In this document: in pieces, positions 57,405-64,000 of the stretch
Layout: each line of letters starts with the position of its first letter
How positions within the stretch are numbered: the stretch's first letter is position 1
Source of the DNA: Nonomuraea wenchangensis
Lineage (GTDB): Bacteria > Actinomycetota > Actinomycetes > Streptosporangiales > Streptosporangiaceae
Direction: 5' to 3'
DNA: 64,000 nucleotides
Assembly: GCF_900111685.1 (NCBI RefSeq)
Contig: NZ_FOHX01000009.1
Coordinates: forward strand, 300,006 to 364,005
The notes under the pieces: model-generated
Told to the model about the DNA's origin: nothing
Database searches by the model: none
The model's input: only the letters and a program-made list of their open reading frames with translations
Program-made: the position numbers and the translations under genes

Positions 57405-58832
57405 TCAGTCGTGGCGGTGCCGAGGCAGCAGCATGCTGACCACCGCGATGACCAGGGCGACCCCGGCCGCCATGAGAAAGACCAGGCCGTAGCCGGCGGC
57501 CAGCGCGTCCGGCGAGGGATTCCCGCCGGCCTCCGACGCGGCTGTGGCGCTTGCGACCGTCGCGAACACCGCCAGACCCACCGACCCGCCCACCTGGCTC
57601 GTGGTGTGGGCCAGACCGCCGACGATCCCCGCATCGCCCTCGGCCACGTCGGCGGTGGCCACGGCCATGAGGGTGGGGAAAGTGAGCCCGATACCGGCCG
57701 CGATGAGCAGCGTGGGCCCGAGCACGCCGATGAGGTAGCCGCTGTCGGCCTGGGCTTGAGCGAGCCAGCCGAAACCGGCCAGGAAGCAGGCGCTGCCGGC
57801 CAGCACCAGAGGCCGCAGACCGGTCCGCGGCAGCAGGGGAGCGGCCCACCGCGCGACCACCAGGAACGTCGCCGCGGCAGGCGTCTGCCCGAGCCCTGCC
57901 TGCAGGGCGCTGTAGCCGAGGACGTTCTGCAGGAACAGCGACGTGAAGTACCACATCGCGATGGGAATCGCCCCGAACAGCAGCAGCATGCCGTTACCGA
58001 CGGCCACCCCGCGCATCCTGAACAGCCGCAGGGGCATCATCGGCTGGGTGGCGAAACGCGCCTCCACCATGGTGAAGACGCCGAGCAGGAGCAGGCCCGC
58101 CACGACCGGCCCGACGACCAGCGCCGACGTCCAGCCGTGATCGGCGCTCTGCATGACCCCGTAGATCAGCGCGGCCAGCCCCGCCGTACCGGTGATCGCG
58201 CCGGCGAGGTCAAGCGACTCCCGCCTGCCGGTGCGCGTGCCGGACAGCGCCATCATGGCTATGACGATCAGCGCTGCGCCGATCGGCACGTTGATGAGGA
58301 AGACCCACCGCCACGACAGACCGGTGGTGATGGCACCGCCCGCGATCGCGCCGGCCATCCCACCCACACCGCCGGCAGCAGACCATGCGCCGAACGCCCT
58401 GGCCCGGGCGTTCGGCTCGGTGAAGGAGGTGTTGATCACGGCCAGCGTGGCCGGGGCCATCATGGCGGCTCCGGCGCCCTGCGCGACCCGGGCCGCCACC
58501 AGAATCTGCGGAGTGGTCGCCAGGCCACCGGCCAGACTCGCGACGGAGAACACCAACAGGCCGGCGACCAGCATCCGCCGCGGCCCGAACATATCGGCCG
58601 CACGACCACCCAGCAGCATGAAGCCGGCGAAGGTGAGCAAATAGCCGTTCACCACCCAGGCCAGGCCGGTGAGGGTGAAGCCGAGTTCGTCGCGGACCGA
58701 GGGAAGGGCGAGATTGACGATGGACGAGTCCAGGATGACCATGAACTGGCAGGCACACGCCAGCACCATGACCATCCACGAGGGGGCGGCGGGCGGCCCG
58801 GTCGGCTGAGACGCGGTCTCGACGCCGGTCAT
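57405..58832 (-). CDS. MFS drug-efflux transporter (DHA2/EmrB-like, 14 helices)
   Basis: A 475-residue proton-driven exporter. It opens with 'WMVMVLACACQFMVILDSSIVNLALPSVRDELGF', whose D-x2-IVNLALP motif is typical of the EmrB/QacA subfamily. 'WVVNGYLLTFAGFMLLGGRAADMFGPRRML' (motif A), 'ARVAQGAGAAMMAPATLAVI' (motif B/C region), and about 14 helices complete the pattern. Likely substrates are hydrophobic cations or quinone-like toxic compounds. The start is ATG 58832. It ends 29 bases after the wrbA gene on the same strand, and a divergent MarR regulator probably controls both. Confidence 0.92.
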   Translation of the reverse strand: MTGVETASQPTGPPAAPSWMVMVLACACQFMVILDSSIVNLALPSVRDELGFTLTGLAWVVNGYLLTFAGFMLLGGRAADMFGPRRMLVAGLLVFSVASLAGGLATTPQILVAARVAQGAGAAMMAPATLAVINTSFTEPNARARAFGAWSAAGGVGGMAGAIAGGAITTGLSWRWVFLINVPIGAALIVIAMMALSGTRTGRRESLDLAGAITGTAGLAALIYGVMQSADHGWTSALVVGPVVAGLLLLGVFTMVEARFATQPMMPLRLFRMRGVAVGNGMLLLFGAIPIAMWYFTSLFLQNVLGYSALQAGLGQTPAAATFLVVARWAAPLLPRTGLRPLVLAGSACFLAGFGWLAQAQADSGYLIGVLGPTLLIAAGIGLTFPTLMAVATADVAEGDAGIVGGLAHTTSQVGGSVGLAVFATVASATAASEAGGNPSPDALAAGYGLVFLMAAGVALVIAVVSMLLPRHRHD

Positions 58833-58861
58833 GGCTTCGTTCCCGCGCCGAACCCGGCCGC

Positions 58862-59542
58862 TCACGCGGTCAGGGAGGTCATCGAGGCCAGGGCGTCGCG
58901 GGCGTTCCCGTCGGTTGCCGCGGCATCGGGGGCGTGGTCGTCCGCCGCCAGCAGCCGGATCGCGATCTGCGCGAGCCTCCGTCCCTGATACCTGGCCGCC
59001 TCCAGGGTCGCGGCGTCCGGGCCGTCCGTGGCCGGGCCGGTCATCGAGGTGCCGTAGGGGTTGCCGCCGGCGGCGTACACGGCCGGGTCGGTGAATCCGG
59101 TCGGTACGATCAGCGCTCCCCAGTGGTAGAAGACGTTGGCCAGCGACAGGATCGTGGCCTCGCTGCCGCCGTGCCGGTTGTAGGCCGAGGTGAAGGACGT
59201 CACCGGCTTGTCCGCCAGTCTTCCTTCCTGCCAGAGCCCACCGGCCTGGTCGATGAACTGCTTGAGCTGCGCGGCCGGCCCGCCGAACCGGGTCGGCGTA
59301 CCGAACGCGAACGCATCGGCCCACGCCAGGTCCTCGACCGAAGCCTCGGTGATCGAGCGGGCGGCATCGGCGTGCCGCCGCCACAAGGGGTTGTGGTCGA
59401 TCGCACTGTCGGGCGCCAGTTCGGCGACCCGCCGCAGCCGTACTTCGGCTCCGACCGAGGCGGCGCCCTCTGCGACGGCCTGCGCGAGTGAGTGAACACT
59501 GCCCGTCGCGCTGTAGTAGATGACGGCGACCTTCACGGTCAT
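58862..59542 (-). CDS. wrbA: WrbA-type NAD(P)H:quinone oxidoreductase
   Basis: A 226-residue flavodoxin-like protein. The FMN-binding loop is 'VIYYSATGSVHSLAQAVAEGA', and 'ADAFAFGTPTRFGGPAAQLKQFIDQ' and 'TSFTSAYNRHGGSEATILSL' are WrbA signatures, as is 'GGNPYGTSMT'. The enzyme reduces quinones by two electrons and limits redox cycling. Start ATG 59542 follows GAGGAGT. It is transcribed divergently from marR across a double palindrome and together with the MFS exporter, giving a plausible quinone/oxidant defence unit. The C-terminus has about 25 extra residues. Confidence 0.93.
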   Translation of the reverse strand: MTVKVAVIYYSATGSVHSLAQAVAEGAASVGAEVRLRRVAELAPDSAIDHNPLWRRHADAARSITEASVEDLAWADAFAFGTPTRFGGPAAQLKQFIDQAGGLWQEGRLADKPVTSFTSAYNRHGGSEATILSLANVFYHWGALIVPTGFTDPAVYAAGGNPYGTSMTGPATDGPDAATLEAARYQGRRLAQIAIRLLAADDHAPDAAATDGNARDALASMTSLTA

Positions 59543-59567
59543 GGGGGACTCCTCGGTGTCATAGACT

Positions 59568-59602
59568 TAGTTATGCGCATAATAGTTATGCGCATAACTA
59601 AT
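59568..59602. promoter_or_regulatory. Double palindromic operator between wrbA and marR
   Basis: The 12-base perfect palindrome TTATGCGCATAA occurs twice (59571-59582 and 59586-59597), with centres 15 bases apart, and TTAG/CTAA extend it outward. It lies between the divergent wrbA (start 59542) and marR (start 59619) genes, the usual place for a MarR operator. Confidence 0.85.
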
Positions 59603-59618
59603 CTGTCAAGGAGAGCCG

Positions 59619-60083
59619 ATGGACTTCGAGCAAGCCGATGCGCTCAACCAGGCCATCCGCCTGCTGAGCCTGCGCCACCGCGCCAGGGCCGCCACGCTGC
59701 TGGCTCCCCTCGGTCTGCACCCCGGCCAAGAGGCGCTCTTGCTCGAACTCGCGCGGACCGGCCCCGCGATCCAGTCCCAGCTCAGCGAGGCTCTCGGCTG
59801 CGAGCCGCCCAGCGTCACGCTCATGACCCGCAAACTCGAGGCCGGCGGCTACATCCGCCGCGAACCCGCCCCCTCTGACCGGCGCGCCAGCATCGTGGAG
59901 CTCACCGACAGCGGCAAGGCACTGGCCGACCAGGTCAAGCGCCTATGGTGTGCCCTGGCGGAGGAAACGGTGGCCGGCCTTCCCGCCGAAACCGTCGCAG
60001 AACTACCCGGCATCCTCAGAACCTTGACCGGCAACGTGGACAGCAGGCGCTCCCGCCGTCCGCCGGAGGACGACGCCGTTTGA
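59619..60083 (+). CDS. MarR-family regulator of the wrbA-MFS operon
   Basis: A 154-residue winged-helix protein: 'GLHPGQEALLLELARTGPAIQSQLSEALGCEPPSVTLMTRKLEAGGYIRREPAPSDRRASIVELTDSGKAL' contains the recognition helix and the wing with D-R-R. Start ATG 59619 follows AGGAGAG. Placement next to two TTATGCGCATAA palindromes and opposite wrbA/MFS indicates local repression relieved by a redox-active or quinone ligand. No cysteine is near the N-terminus, so direct thiol sensing of the OhrR kind is unlikely; one cysteine lies in the recognition region (LGCEPP). Confidence 0.92.
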   Translation: MDFEQADALNQAIRLLSLRHRARAATLLAPLGLHPGQEALLLELARTGPAIQSQLSEALGCEPPSVTLMTRKLEAGGYIRREPAPSDRRASIVELTDSGKALADQVKRLWCALAEETVAGLPAETVAELPGILRTLTGNVDSRRSRRPPEDDAV

Positions 60084-60178
60084 CGCGATCGGACGCTCTC
60101 TCAGCAGATTCTTCCTGCACAACCGTCGTCGCCCGCCCGCCTGGAGACCCAGAGGCTGCCGAGCGGCCGGGCATGGAG

Positions 60179-60245
60179 CACGTGCGGATCATCGCGCAAC
60201 GGCTGCACGTGCGGATCATCGCGCAACGGCTGCACGTGCGGATCG
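60179..60245. repeat. 27-bp tandem repeat
   Basis: The unit cacgtgcggatcatcgcgca + acggctg occurs twice exactly (60179-60205, 60206-60232), and a partial third copy begins at 60233. It is intergenic. Confidence 0.9.
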
Positions 60246-60330
60246 CCGGCGCAACGCCCGCATGTGAGCGAGCGACCGTGCATACGCCTGCACCGACCAT
60301 GTGGTGACGGCGAGTCGCCGGTTGCACTGG

Positions 60331-60372
60331 AGCCGGCGCCCCGCCGTCACCCGTGACCCCACCGATCCTCGG
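60331..60372. repeat. Right copy of the 42-bp imperfect direct repeat
   Basis: It matches 57346-57387 in the same orientation at 38 of 42 positions. The distance between copies is about 2.9 kb and spans exactly the MFS, wrbA and marR genes. Confidence 0.85.
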
Positions 60373-60686
60373 CCCGCCCGCCCGCCGCTACCTGACGGCC
60401 CCGCCACGCGGAAGACAGAAGCCTGGGCGAAGCCCTCGCAGACGGACGACCCGACCGAATCGTCGAGGCACGCGAGGAAACTGCCCTGGCATCATTACAC
60501 AGAGTGATGAAGGCCGATGGCCGGATCGCGAAATCAGCCCGCGACGGCCACCAGGGCAGCGGGCCGTCCTCGCTGAAGAACACCGGCGGCCACACGCCCC
60601 CAACCGACGAGCCGACCACCAGGACAGGACCGGCTCAGGCGGACCGGGGCAGGCGGACCGGGAGGCCCTGAACCCCGGGGCCGGGG

Positions 60687-62033
60687 TCAGCTGACGGCCA
60701 GGGCCTCGTCGTCGGGCAGGTCGTCCGGATCGTCCGAGAAACCGGGCACCCAGCGGATCACCTCGTCCCGGAACCGGGCCGTGGTGTTGAGCTGGCAGAG
60801 CACGCCCACGCCCGCCGCGTGCACCCGGTGGATGAGCACGTACGACGCCGGCAGGTTGAGCTGGCGCACCACGTTGCCAGGGCGCAGGTCGGCGACGCTG
60901 GCGGCCTGGGTCTGGAGCCATTCGCGGCTGAAGGTGAACTCCTCGACCGCCGTCGGCTCCACGTACGGCGCCAGGAAGGCCCGCAGCGCGTCGGGATCGA
61001 TCTCGATCTCAGGCCGGATGAACCCCTCCTGGCGCAGCCCTGTCACGACGCTCTCCATGTCGCCATGGTTGAAGATCCGCATCAGCTGCCCGAACACCCT
61101 CGGGTAGCCGTCCGGCAGCCGGTTGACCGCGCCGAAGTCGAGCACCCCGAGCCTGCCGTCGGGCAGCATGCGGAAGTTACCCGGATGCGGATCGGCGTGC
61201 AGCAGCCCCACCCGCGCCGGCGAGGAGAACAGGAACCGTACGAAGAGCAGCCCCGCCCGGTCGCGCTCCTCCTTGGTGCCCTGCGTGATGATGCGCGACA
61301 GCGGGACGCCGTCCATCCACTCGGTGACCAGCACCATCTCGTTGGCGGCGACCACGTCGGGGATCAGGAAGTCGGGGTCGCCGTGGAACTCGCCGGCGAA
61401 GGCATGCTGGGCATGCGCCTCGCGGAGGTAGTCGAGCTCCTCCTCGATGCGTTCGCGCAGCTCGGACAGGACGGCCTTCATGTCGAGGCCGGGCAGCAGC
61501 ACCCCGAACAGCTTGCCCAGCCGCGCGAGCTGGGTGAAGTCGCCGAGCAGGGCCTTGCCCGCCCCCGGGTACTGGATCTTGACGGCCACCTCGCGACCGT
61601 CGTGCCAGACGGCCTTGTGCACCTGGCCGATGGAGGCGGCGGCGGTCGGCTGGTCGTCGAAGGAGCGGAAGTTCTCTCGCCAGTCGTCGCCGAGCTGCTC
61701 GGCCAGCACCTTGTGGACGGTGGCGACCGGCAGCGGGGGAGCGGCGTCCTGGAGCTTGGTCAGCGTGGCGCGGTAGGGGCCGACGATCTCCGGCGGCAGC
61801 GCCGCCTCGAAGATCGACAGGGCCTGCCCGAGCTTCATGGCGCCGCCCTTGAGCTCGCCGAGCACCTTGAAGACCTGGTCGGCGGTGCGCTGCTGAACCT
61901 CCTGCGCCACGATCTCGGCGGACTTGCCGCCCAGCCGCTTGCCCAGCCCGATGGCGGTACGCCCGGCGAATCCGAGGGGAAGCGTGGCCAGCTTGGCGGA
62001 GCGCGTGACAGCACGGCGTGGAAGATCGCTCAC
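60687..62033 (-). CDS. ABC1/UbiB-family atypical kinase
   Basis: The 448-residue protein has the ABC1 (AarF/UbiB) kinase-like fold: the invariant 'KLGQALSIFEAALPPE' (KxGQ motif), 'PTAAASIGQVHKA' (Ala-rich loop replacing the Gly loop), 'VAVKIQYPG' (lysine), 'EELDYLREAHAQ', 'LLHADPHPGNFRM' (catalytic loop) and 'LGVLDFGAVNRLP' (DFG). UbiB proteins assist isoprenoid quinone or lipid metabolism. In mycobacteria the ABC1 gene lies beside whiB7 and contributes to resistance; here the MFS-wrbA-marR cassette separates them. Start GTG 62033 (VSDLPRRAV) is chosen over a much longer frame. Confidence 0.92.
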   Translation of the reverse strand: MSDLPRRAVTRSAKLATLPLGFAGRTAIGLGKRLGGKSAEIVAQEVQQRTADQVFKVLGELKGGAMKLGQALSIFEAALPPEIVGPYRATLTKLQDAAPPLPVATVHKVLAEQLGDDWRENFRSFDDQPTAAASIGQVHKAVWHDGREVAVKIQYPGAGKALLGDFTQLARLGKLFGVLLPGLDMKAVLSELRERIEEELDYLREAHAQHAFAGEFHGDPDFLIPDVVAANEMVLVTEWMDGVPLSRIITQGTKEERDRAGLLFVRFLFSSPARVGLLHADPHPGNFRMLPDGRLGVLDFGAVNRLPDGYPRVFGQLMRIFNHGDMESVVTGLRQEGFIRPEIEIDPDALRAFLAPYVEPTAVEEFTFSREWLQTQAASVADLRPGNVVRQLNLPASYVLIHRVHAAGVGVLCQLNTTARFRDEVIRWVPGFSDDPDDLPDDEALAVS

Positions 62034-62095
62034 ACTGATGCGCGGAACCTCGGCAGAGGTCCGCTTCCCCCCTTCGTGGTCGTCCTCTGAGCACG

Positions 62096-63889
62096 TCAGT
62101 CGCGGTGAGGCGACATGACCATTGTTAGCGGAGATGGATTGTTTCGCATACAACGACAATGCGGATGTTGCTCCCACGCGCTTCTTTTCCAGCGCCAATC
62201 AGGCGTTACGTCCATTGTGCCGTTGGTCACAGCGGAATCCTTGCCGTCGAGATGAGCAAGCGCATGTCCGACCGTCTCGGCCGCGACCAGCGTCGCCAGG
62301 GTCGCGTCACAGGCGATCTCGCCCGGCGGGTAGCCGCCCACCGTCGCGGTCACGATCGCCCAGGCGGGGTCGCGATCGCGCCGCGCGAGGTCGAGGCAGT
62401 GCAGGCACGCGGTCCTTCCCGGCAGGACCAGCGGCCCGACCATCCCATGCCCCTCGAAGGCGGCTGCCAGGAGGTGGGGGATGCCGAGGGCGGTCAACTC
62501 GTTGGCCAGCACCCCGTCCAGAGGCGTGACCGGCGCGATGACCACCAGATCCGGCCTATCCGACTGATCCCCAAGATATGTCCCTCCGGCAAGTACCTCG
62601 ACCGTCGGTCTGACCAGGTCATGACCGTCGACGTACCGGCCGTTGCGCGGCTTCCTGGGCGGCGCGAGCGCCTCCTGCCGCGCCGCCAACTCAGCGGCCC
62701 GCTGACTCGGCGGCCGACCGAGGTACCGCATATCGGTGCCGGTGTCCGCGCCCCTGTTTCTGCCCGTCCCCGTCCCCGTGCCCGCTCTGGATCCGGTGCC
62801 CTGCCACGCGGCCGGCCGCCCACGCCCCGACGACCGCTCGTCGGCGGGAGGCACCGCGCCCCGGTGCCTGCCCACGGGAGAGCCACCAGAGGGAGCAACC
62901 TGCGGAATGGCAGGGGAGGACGTCCGGCCGACAGCGCCAGCGCGCGACCCCCCGTCCGCGCCGGAGACGCCCGTGGTACGCGCCCCCGCACCGCGACCGG
63001 CGCCCGCACGCGCGCCCGCATCGCGACCGGCATCGGTATGCGGATTCGCGCCGCGACCGGCGTCCGTACGTGCACTTGCGCCGCGACCGGCACCCGCACC
63101 CGTACCCGCGCCGCGACCGGCCTCCGTATGCGCACCCGTACGTGCTGCCGTCGGCGGCGTCTGACCCGGGACGGCGGATCGCGAGGGCCGGGATGCGGCG
63201 ACGGGTGCGCCGGCCGGGCTCTGGACAGAGCGGGAACCAGGAGAGCCAGGGAAAGCGGGCGCGGGGGTGTCGTCCGGGATGTCGGGGACGGGCGGGCGAC
63301 CTCCGGAGGTCAGCCGCCGGGCCACGGCCGCCGCACCCTCCTCCCGCGTCATCCCCACCTCCGCCCATGACAGCCCGCCCGGCGTGATGTGAGCAGGCCG
63401 CACGATGCCAGGATCGATCACCCGGATGTGCCCCACCCCGGCCGCCGCGAGGAGAGCGACGATCTGGGCCCCCACCCGCCCGGCACCGTAGACCCGCACC
63501 CGGGAGGCACGGCGCCGGGCCAACAACCCCAAACCGCAGTCCGGTGAAGTGGAGGCGAGGTCGAGGGCGTCGAGGTCGGGTCTCATCCGGTCGCGCTCGG
63601 CCAGGCTGATTTCGCGCAGGACGCCAGGGCAGGCCCCGGCGTCGTGCAGCGTGCCCTGGGCGGTGAGCTGGTCGAGGAGGGAACGGGCGTGGCACTCATC
63701 GAGACCGGCGGCGGTCGCGGCGTTCAGGACATGATCCAGATCGCGGGTGCCATCGAGACATTCCAGCCATTGCCGGATCGGCCGGGTCAGGCCGGACATC
63801 ACGACAGCGCGCAGGGGGTGCACGCCGTACTGGAGGGTTTGCTCGTCGCGGAGGACGCGCCGTAGGGCGGGCTTCACTCGGGGCCTCAT
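62096..63889 (-). CDS. ThiF-like adenylyltransferase-fold protein with a large low-complexity insert
   Basis: A 597-residue protein. Residues 1-130 form a winged-helix-like N-terminal domain ('LQYGVHPLRAVVMSGLTRPIRQWLECLDGT'), as in 'ocin-ThiF' proteins. The nucleotide loop follows in 'RVRVYGAGRVGAQIVALLAAAGVGHIRVID'. The domain is then interrupted by roughly 200 residues of Gly/Ala/Arg/Thr repeats (GRGA-x2-TDAGRGA type, about 235-430), and resumes with 'DLVVIAPVTPLDGVLANELTALGIPHL', a CLHC pair and a final HCRC, which look like the E1-type zinc site. Activity on a peptide or carrier is uncertain. Start ATG 63889 is preferred. It lies 62 bases upstream of the ABC1 kinase on the same strand. 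Confidence 0.8.
   Translation of the reverse strand: MRPRVKPALRRVLRDEQTLQYGVHPLRAVVMSGLTRPIRQWLECLDGTRDLDHVLNAATAAGLDECHARSLLDQLTAQGTLHDAGACPGVLREISLAERDRMRPDLDALDLASTSPDCGLGLLARRRASRVRVYGAGRVGAQIVALLAAAGVGHIRVIDPGIVRPAHITPGGLSWAEVGMTREEGAAAVARRLTSGGRPPVPDIPDDTPAPAFPGSPGSRSVQSPAGAPVAASRPSRSAVPGQTPPTAARTGAHTEAGRGAGTGAGAGRGASARTDAGRGANPHTDAGRDAGARAGAGRGAGARTTGVSGADGGSRAGAVGRTSSPAIPQVAPSGGSPVGRHRGAVPPADERSSGRGRPAAWQGTGSRAGTGTGTGRNRGADTGTDMRYLGRPPSQRAAELAARQEALAPPRKPRNGRYVDGHDLVRPTVEVLAGGTYLGDQSDRPDLVVIAPVTPLDGVLANELTALGIPHLLAAAFEGHGMVGPLVLPGRTACLHCLDLARRDRDPAWAIVTATVGGYPPGEIACDATLATLVAAETVGHALAHLDGKDSAVTNGTMDVTPDWRWKRSAWEQHPHCRCMRNNPSPLTMVMSPHRD
62953..63150. repeat. Degenerate tandem repeats inside the ThiF-like gene
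   Basis: Units containing gccgcgaccggc recur about every 30-36 bases, encoding Ala/Gly/Arg/Thr-rich segments on the minus strand. Copies differ mostly at synonymous or Ala/Thr/Gly-switching positions. Confidence 0.75.
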
Positions 63890-63958
63890 GGCGGGAAGGT
63901 TGGCACGCCGGAGCATGATCCCGAGAGCGTTCCGCGCCGCCTGTGGATAACTTGTCGC

Positions 63959-64000
63959 CGCCGCCCGCCGCCCGCCGCCCGCCGCCCGCCGCCCGCCGCC
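63959..64000. repeat. 7-bp tandem repeat at the window edge
   Basis: The unit cgcccgc is repeated about six times to the end of the window and may continue beyond it. It lies upstream of the ThiF-like gene. Confidence 0.85.

Larger units (their letters stand above)
60084..60686. other. Intergenic region without a credible gene
   Basis: About 600 bases contain a 27-base tandem repeat (60179-60245) and the right copy of the 42-base direct repeat (60331-60372). No open frame has a ribosome-binding site together with recognisable protein features. Confidence 0.65.

Noticed and set aside
57150..58988. 612-codon plus-strand open frame
   Set aside because: It is antisense to the MFS gene and runs through the 61-bp repeat. 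Its composition (Gln/His/Arg-rich) is that of a GC-driven shadow frame.
63943..63955. DnaA-box-like sequence (complement of TTATCCACA)
   Set aside because: It is a single isolated match without a cluster, an AT-rich element or the dnaA/dnaN genes, so there is no origin here.

Overview
The window is very GC-rich, packed actinomycete DNA with many GTG/TTG starts and stop/start overlaps. WhiB7, mycoredoxin, the AdnA/AdnB helicase-nuclease pair, UvrD2 with an HRDC tail, Ku with a stand-alone LigD polymerase, and mycosin-like proteases all point to Actinomycetia. The overall style fits Streptosporangiales (Nonomuraea-like), but that rank is inference. Several gene orders match mycobacterial blocks that I know: htrA-tatB / mrp / MgtE-type protein (the Rv1223-Rv1232 area), and DEAD-box helicase / ferritin-like / DUF3107 / TetR plus MoeZ / alkyltransferase-like / AdnAB / NudC / mycoredoxin / UvrD2 / WhiB7 / ABC1 kinase / ThiF-like (the Rv3195-Rv3211 area).

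Layout. 1-5.5 kb: end of an HtrA-like protease, tatB, an EamA transporter, an MgtE-N/CBS protein with a DUF1003 protein, a MarR regulator and the Mrp iron-sulfur carrier. 5.5-16.9 kb: CoA-ester lyase, two membrane/secreted proteins, a CAAX-type protease, a 1031-residue membrane-anchored propeller protein, a Nudix hydrolase, a degenerate metallo-beta-lactamase-fold protein, a RecB-like nuclease, an MpaB-like oxygenase and an alpha/beta hydrolase. 17-25.4 kb: DEAD-box helicase, ferritin-like protein, DUF3107, TetR regulator with an operator-like repeat array, the LigD-polymerase/Ku end-joining pair, and an ECF sigma factor with a membrane partner. 25.4-28.3 kb: a sparse island with three related small secreted proteins that share a 5' leader. 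28.4-38.3 kb: hydrolase, MoeZ, two tandem modules of membrane partner plus mycosin-like protease, an alkyltransferase-like protein and a TagF-like enzyme. 38.5-44.9 kb: adnA-adnB. 44.9-50.2 kb: a four-gene siderophore operon on the minus strand behind an iron box. 50.3-56.9 kb: nudC, mycoredoxin, secreted hydrolase, uvrD2, TesB thioesterase, and whiB7 with an upstream ORF and attenuator. 57-60.4 kb: repeat-rich DNA around an MFS / WrbA / MarR cassette. 60.7-63.9 kb: ABC1 kinase and a ThiF-like protein.

Best leads. (1) Three secreted Gly/Trp/His/Asn-rich proteins with a nearly identical 34-nt leader, two of them also sharing about 180 bp of upstream DNA. (2) A duplicated 'cysteine-bearing membrane partner + mycosin' module with no type VII secretion genes in view. 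(3) A vibrioferrin-like gene order (ATP-grasp, NIS synthetase, NIS synthetase, PLP decarboxylase) under a near-consensus iron box, lying inside an otherwise conserved DNA-repair neighbourhood. (4) A readable whiB7 attenuation leader with a candidate antiterminator. (5) An MFS-wrbA-marR cassette bracketed by 42-bp imperfect direct repeats. (6) A five-copy palindromic array in front of a TetR gene. (7) A metallo-beta-lactamase-fold protein that has lost most metal ligands.

All functional calls come from reading motifs and lengths. No database search was run.
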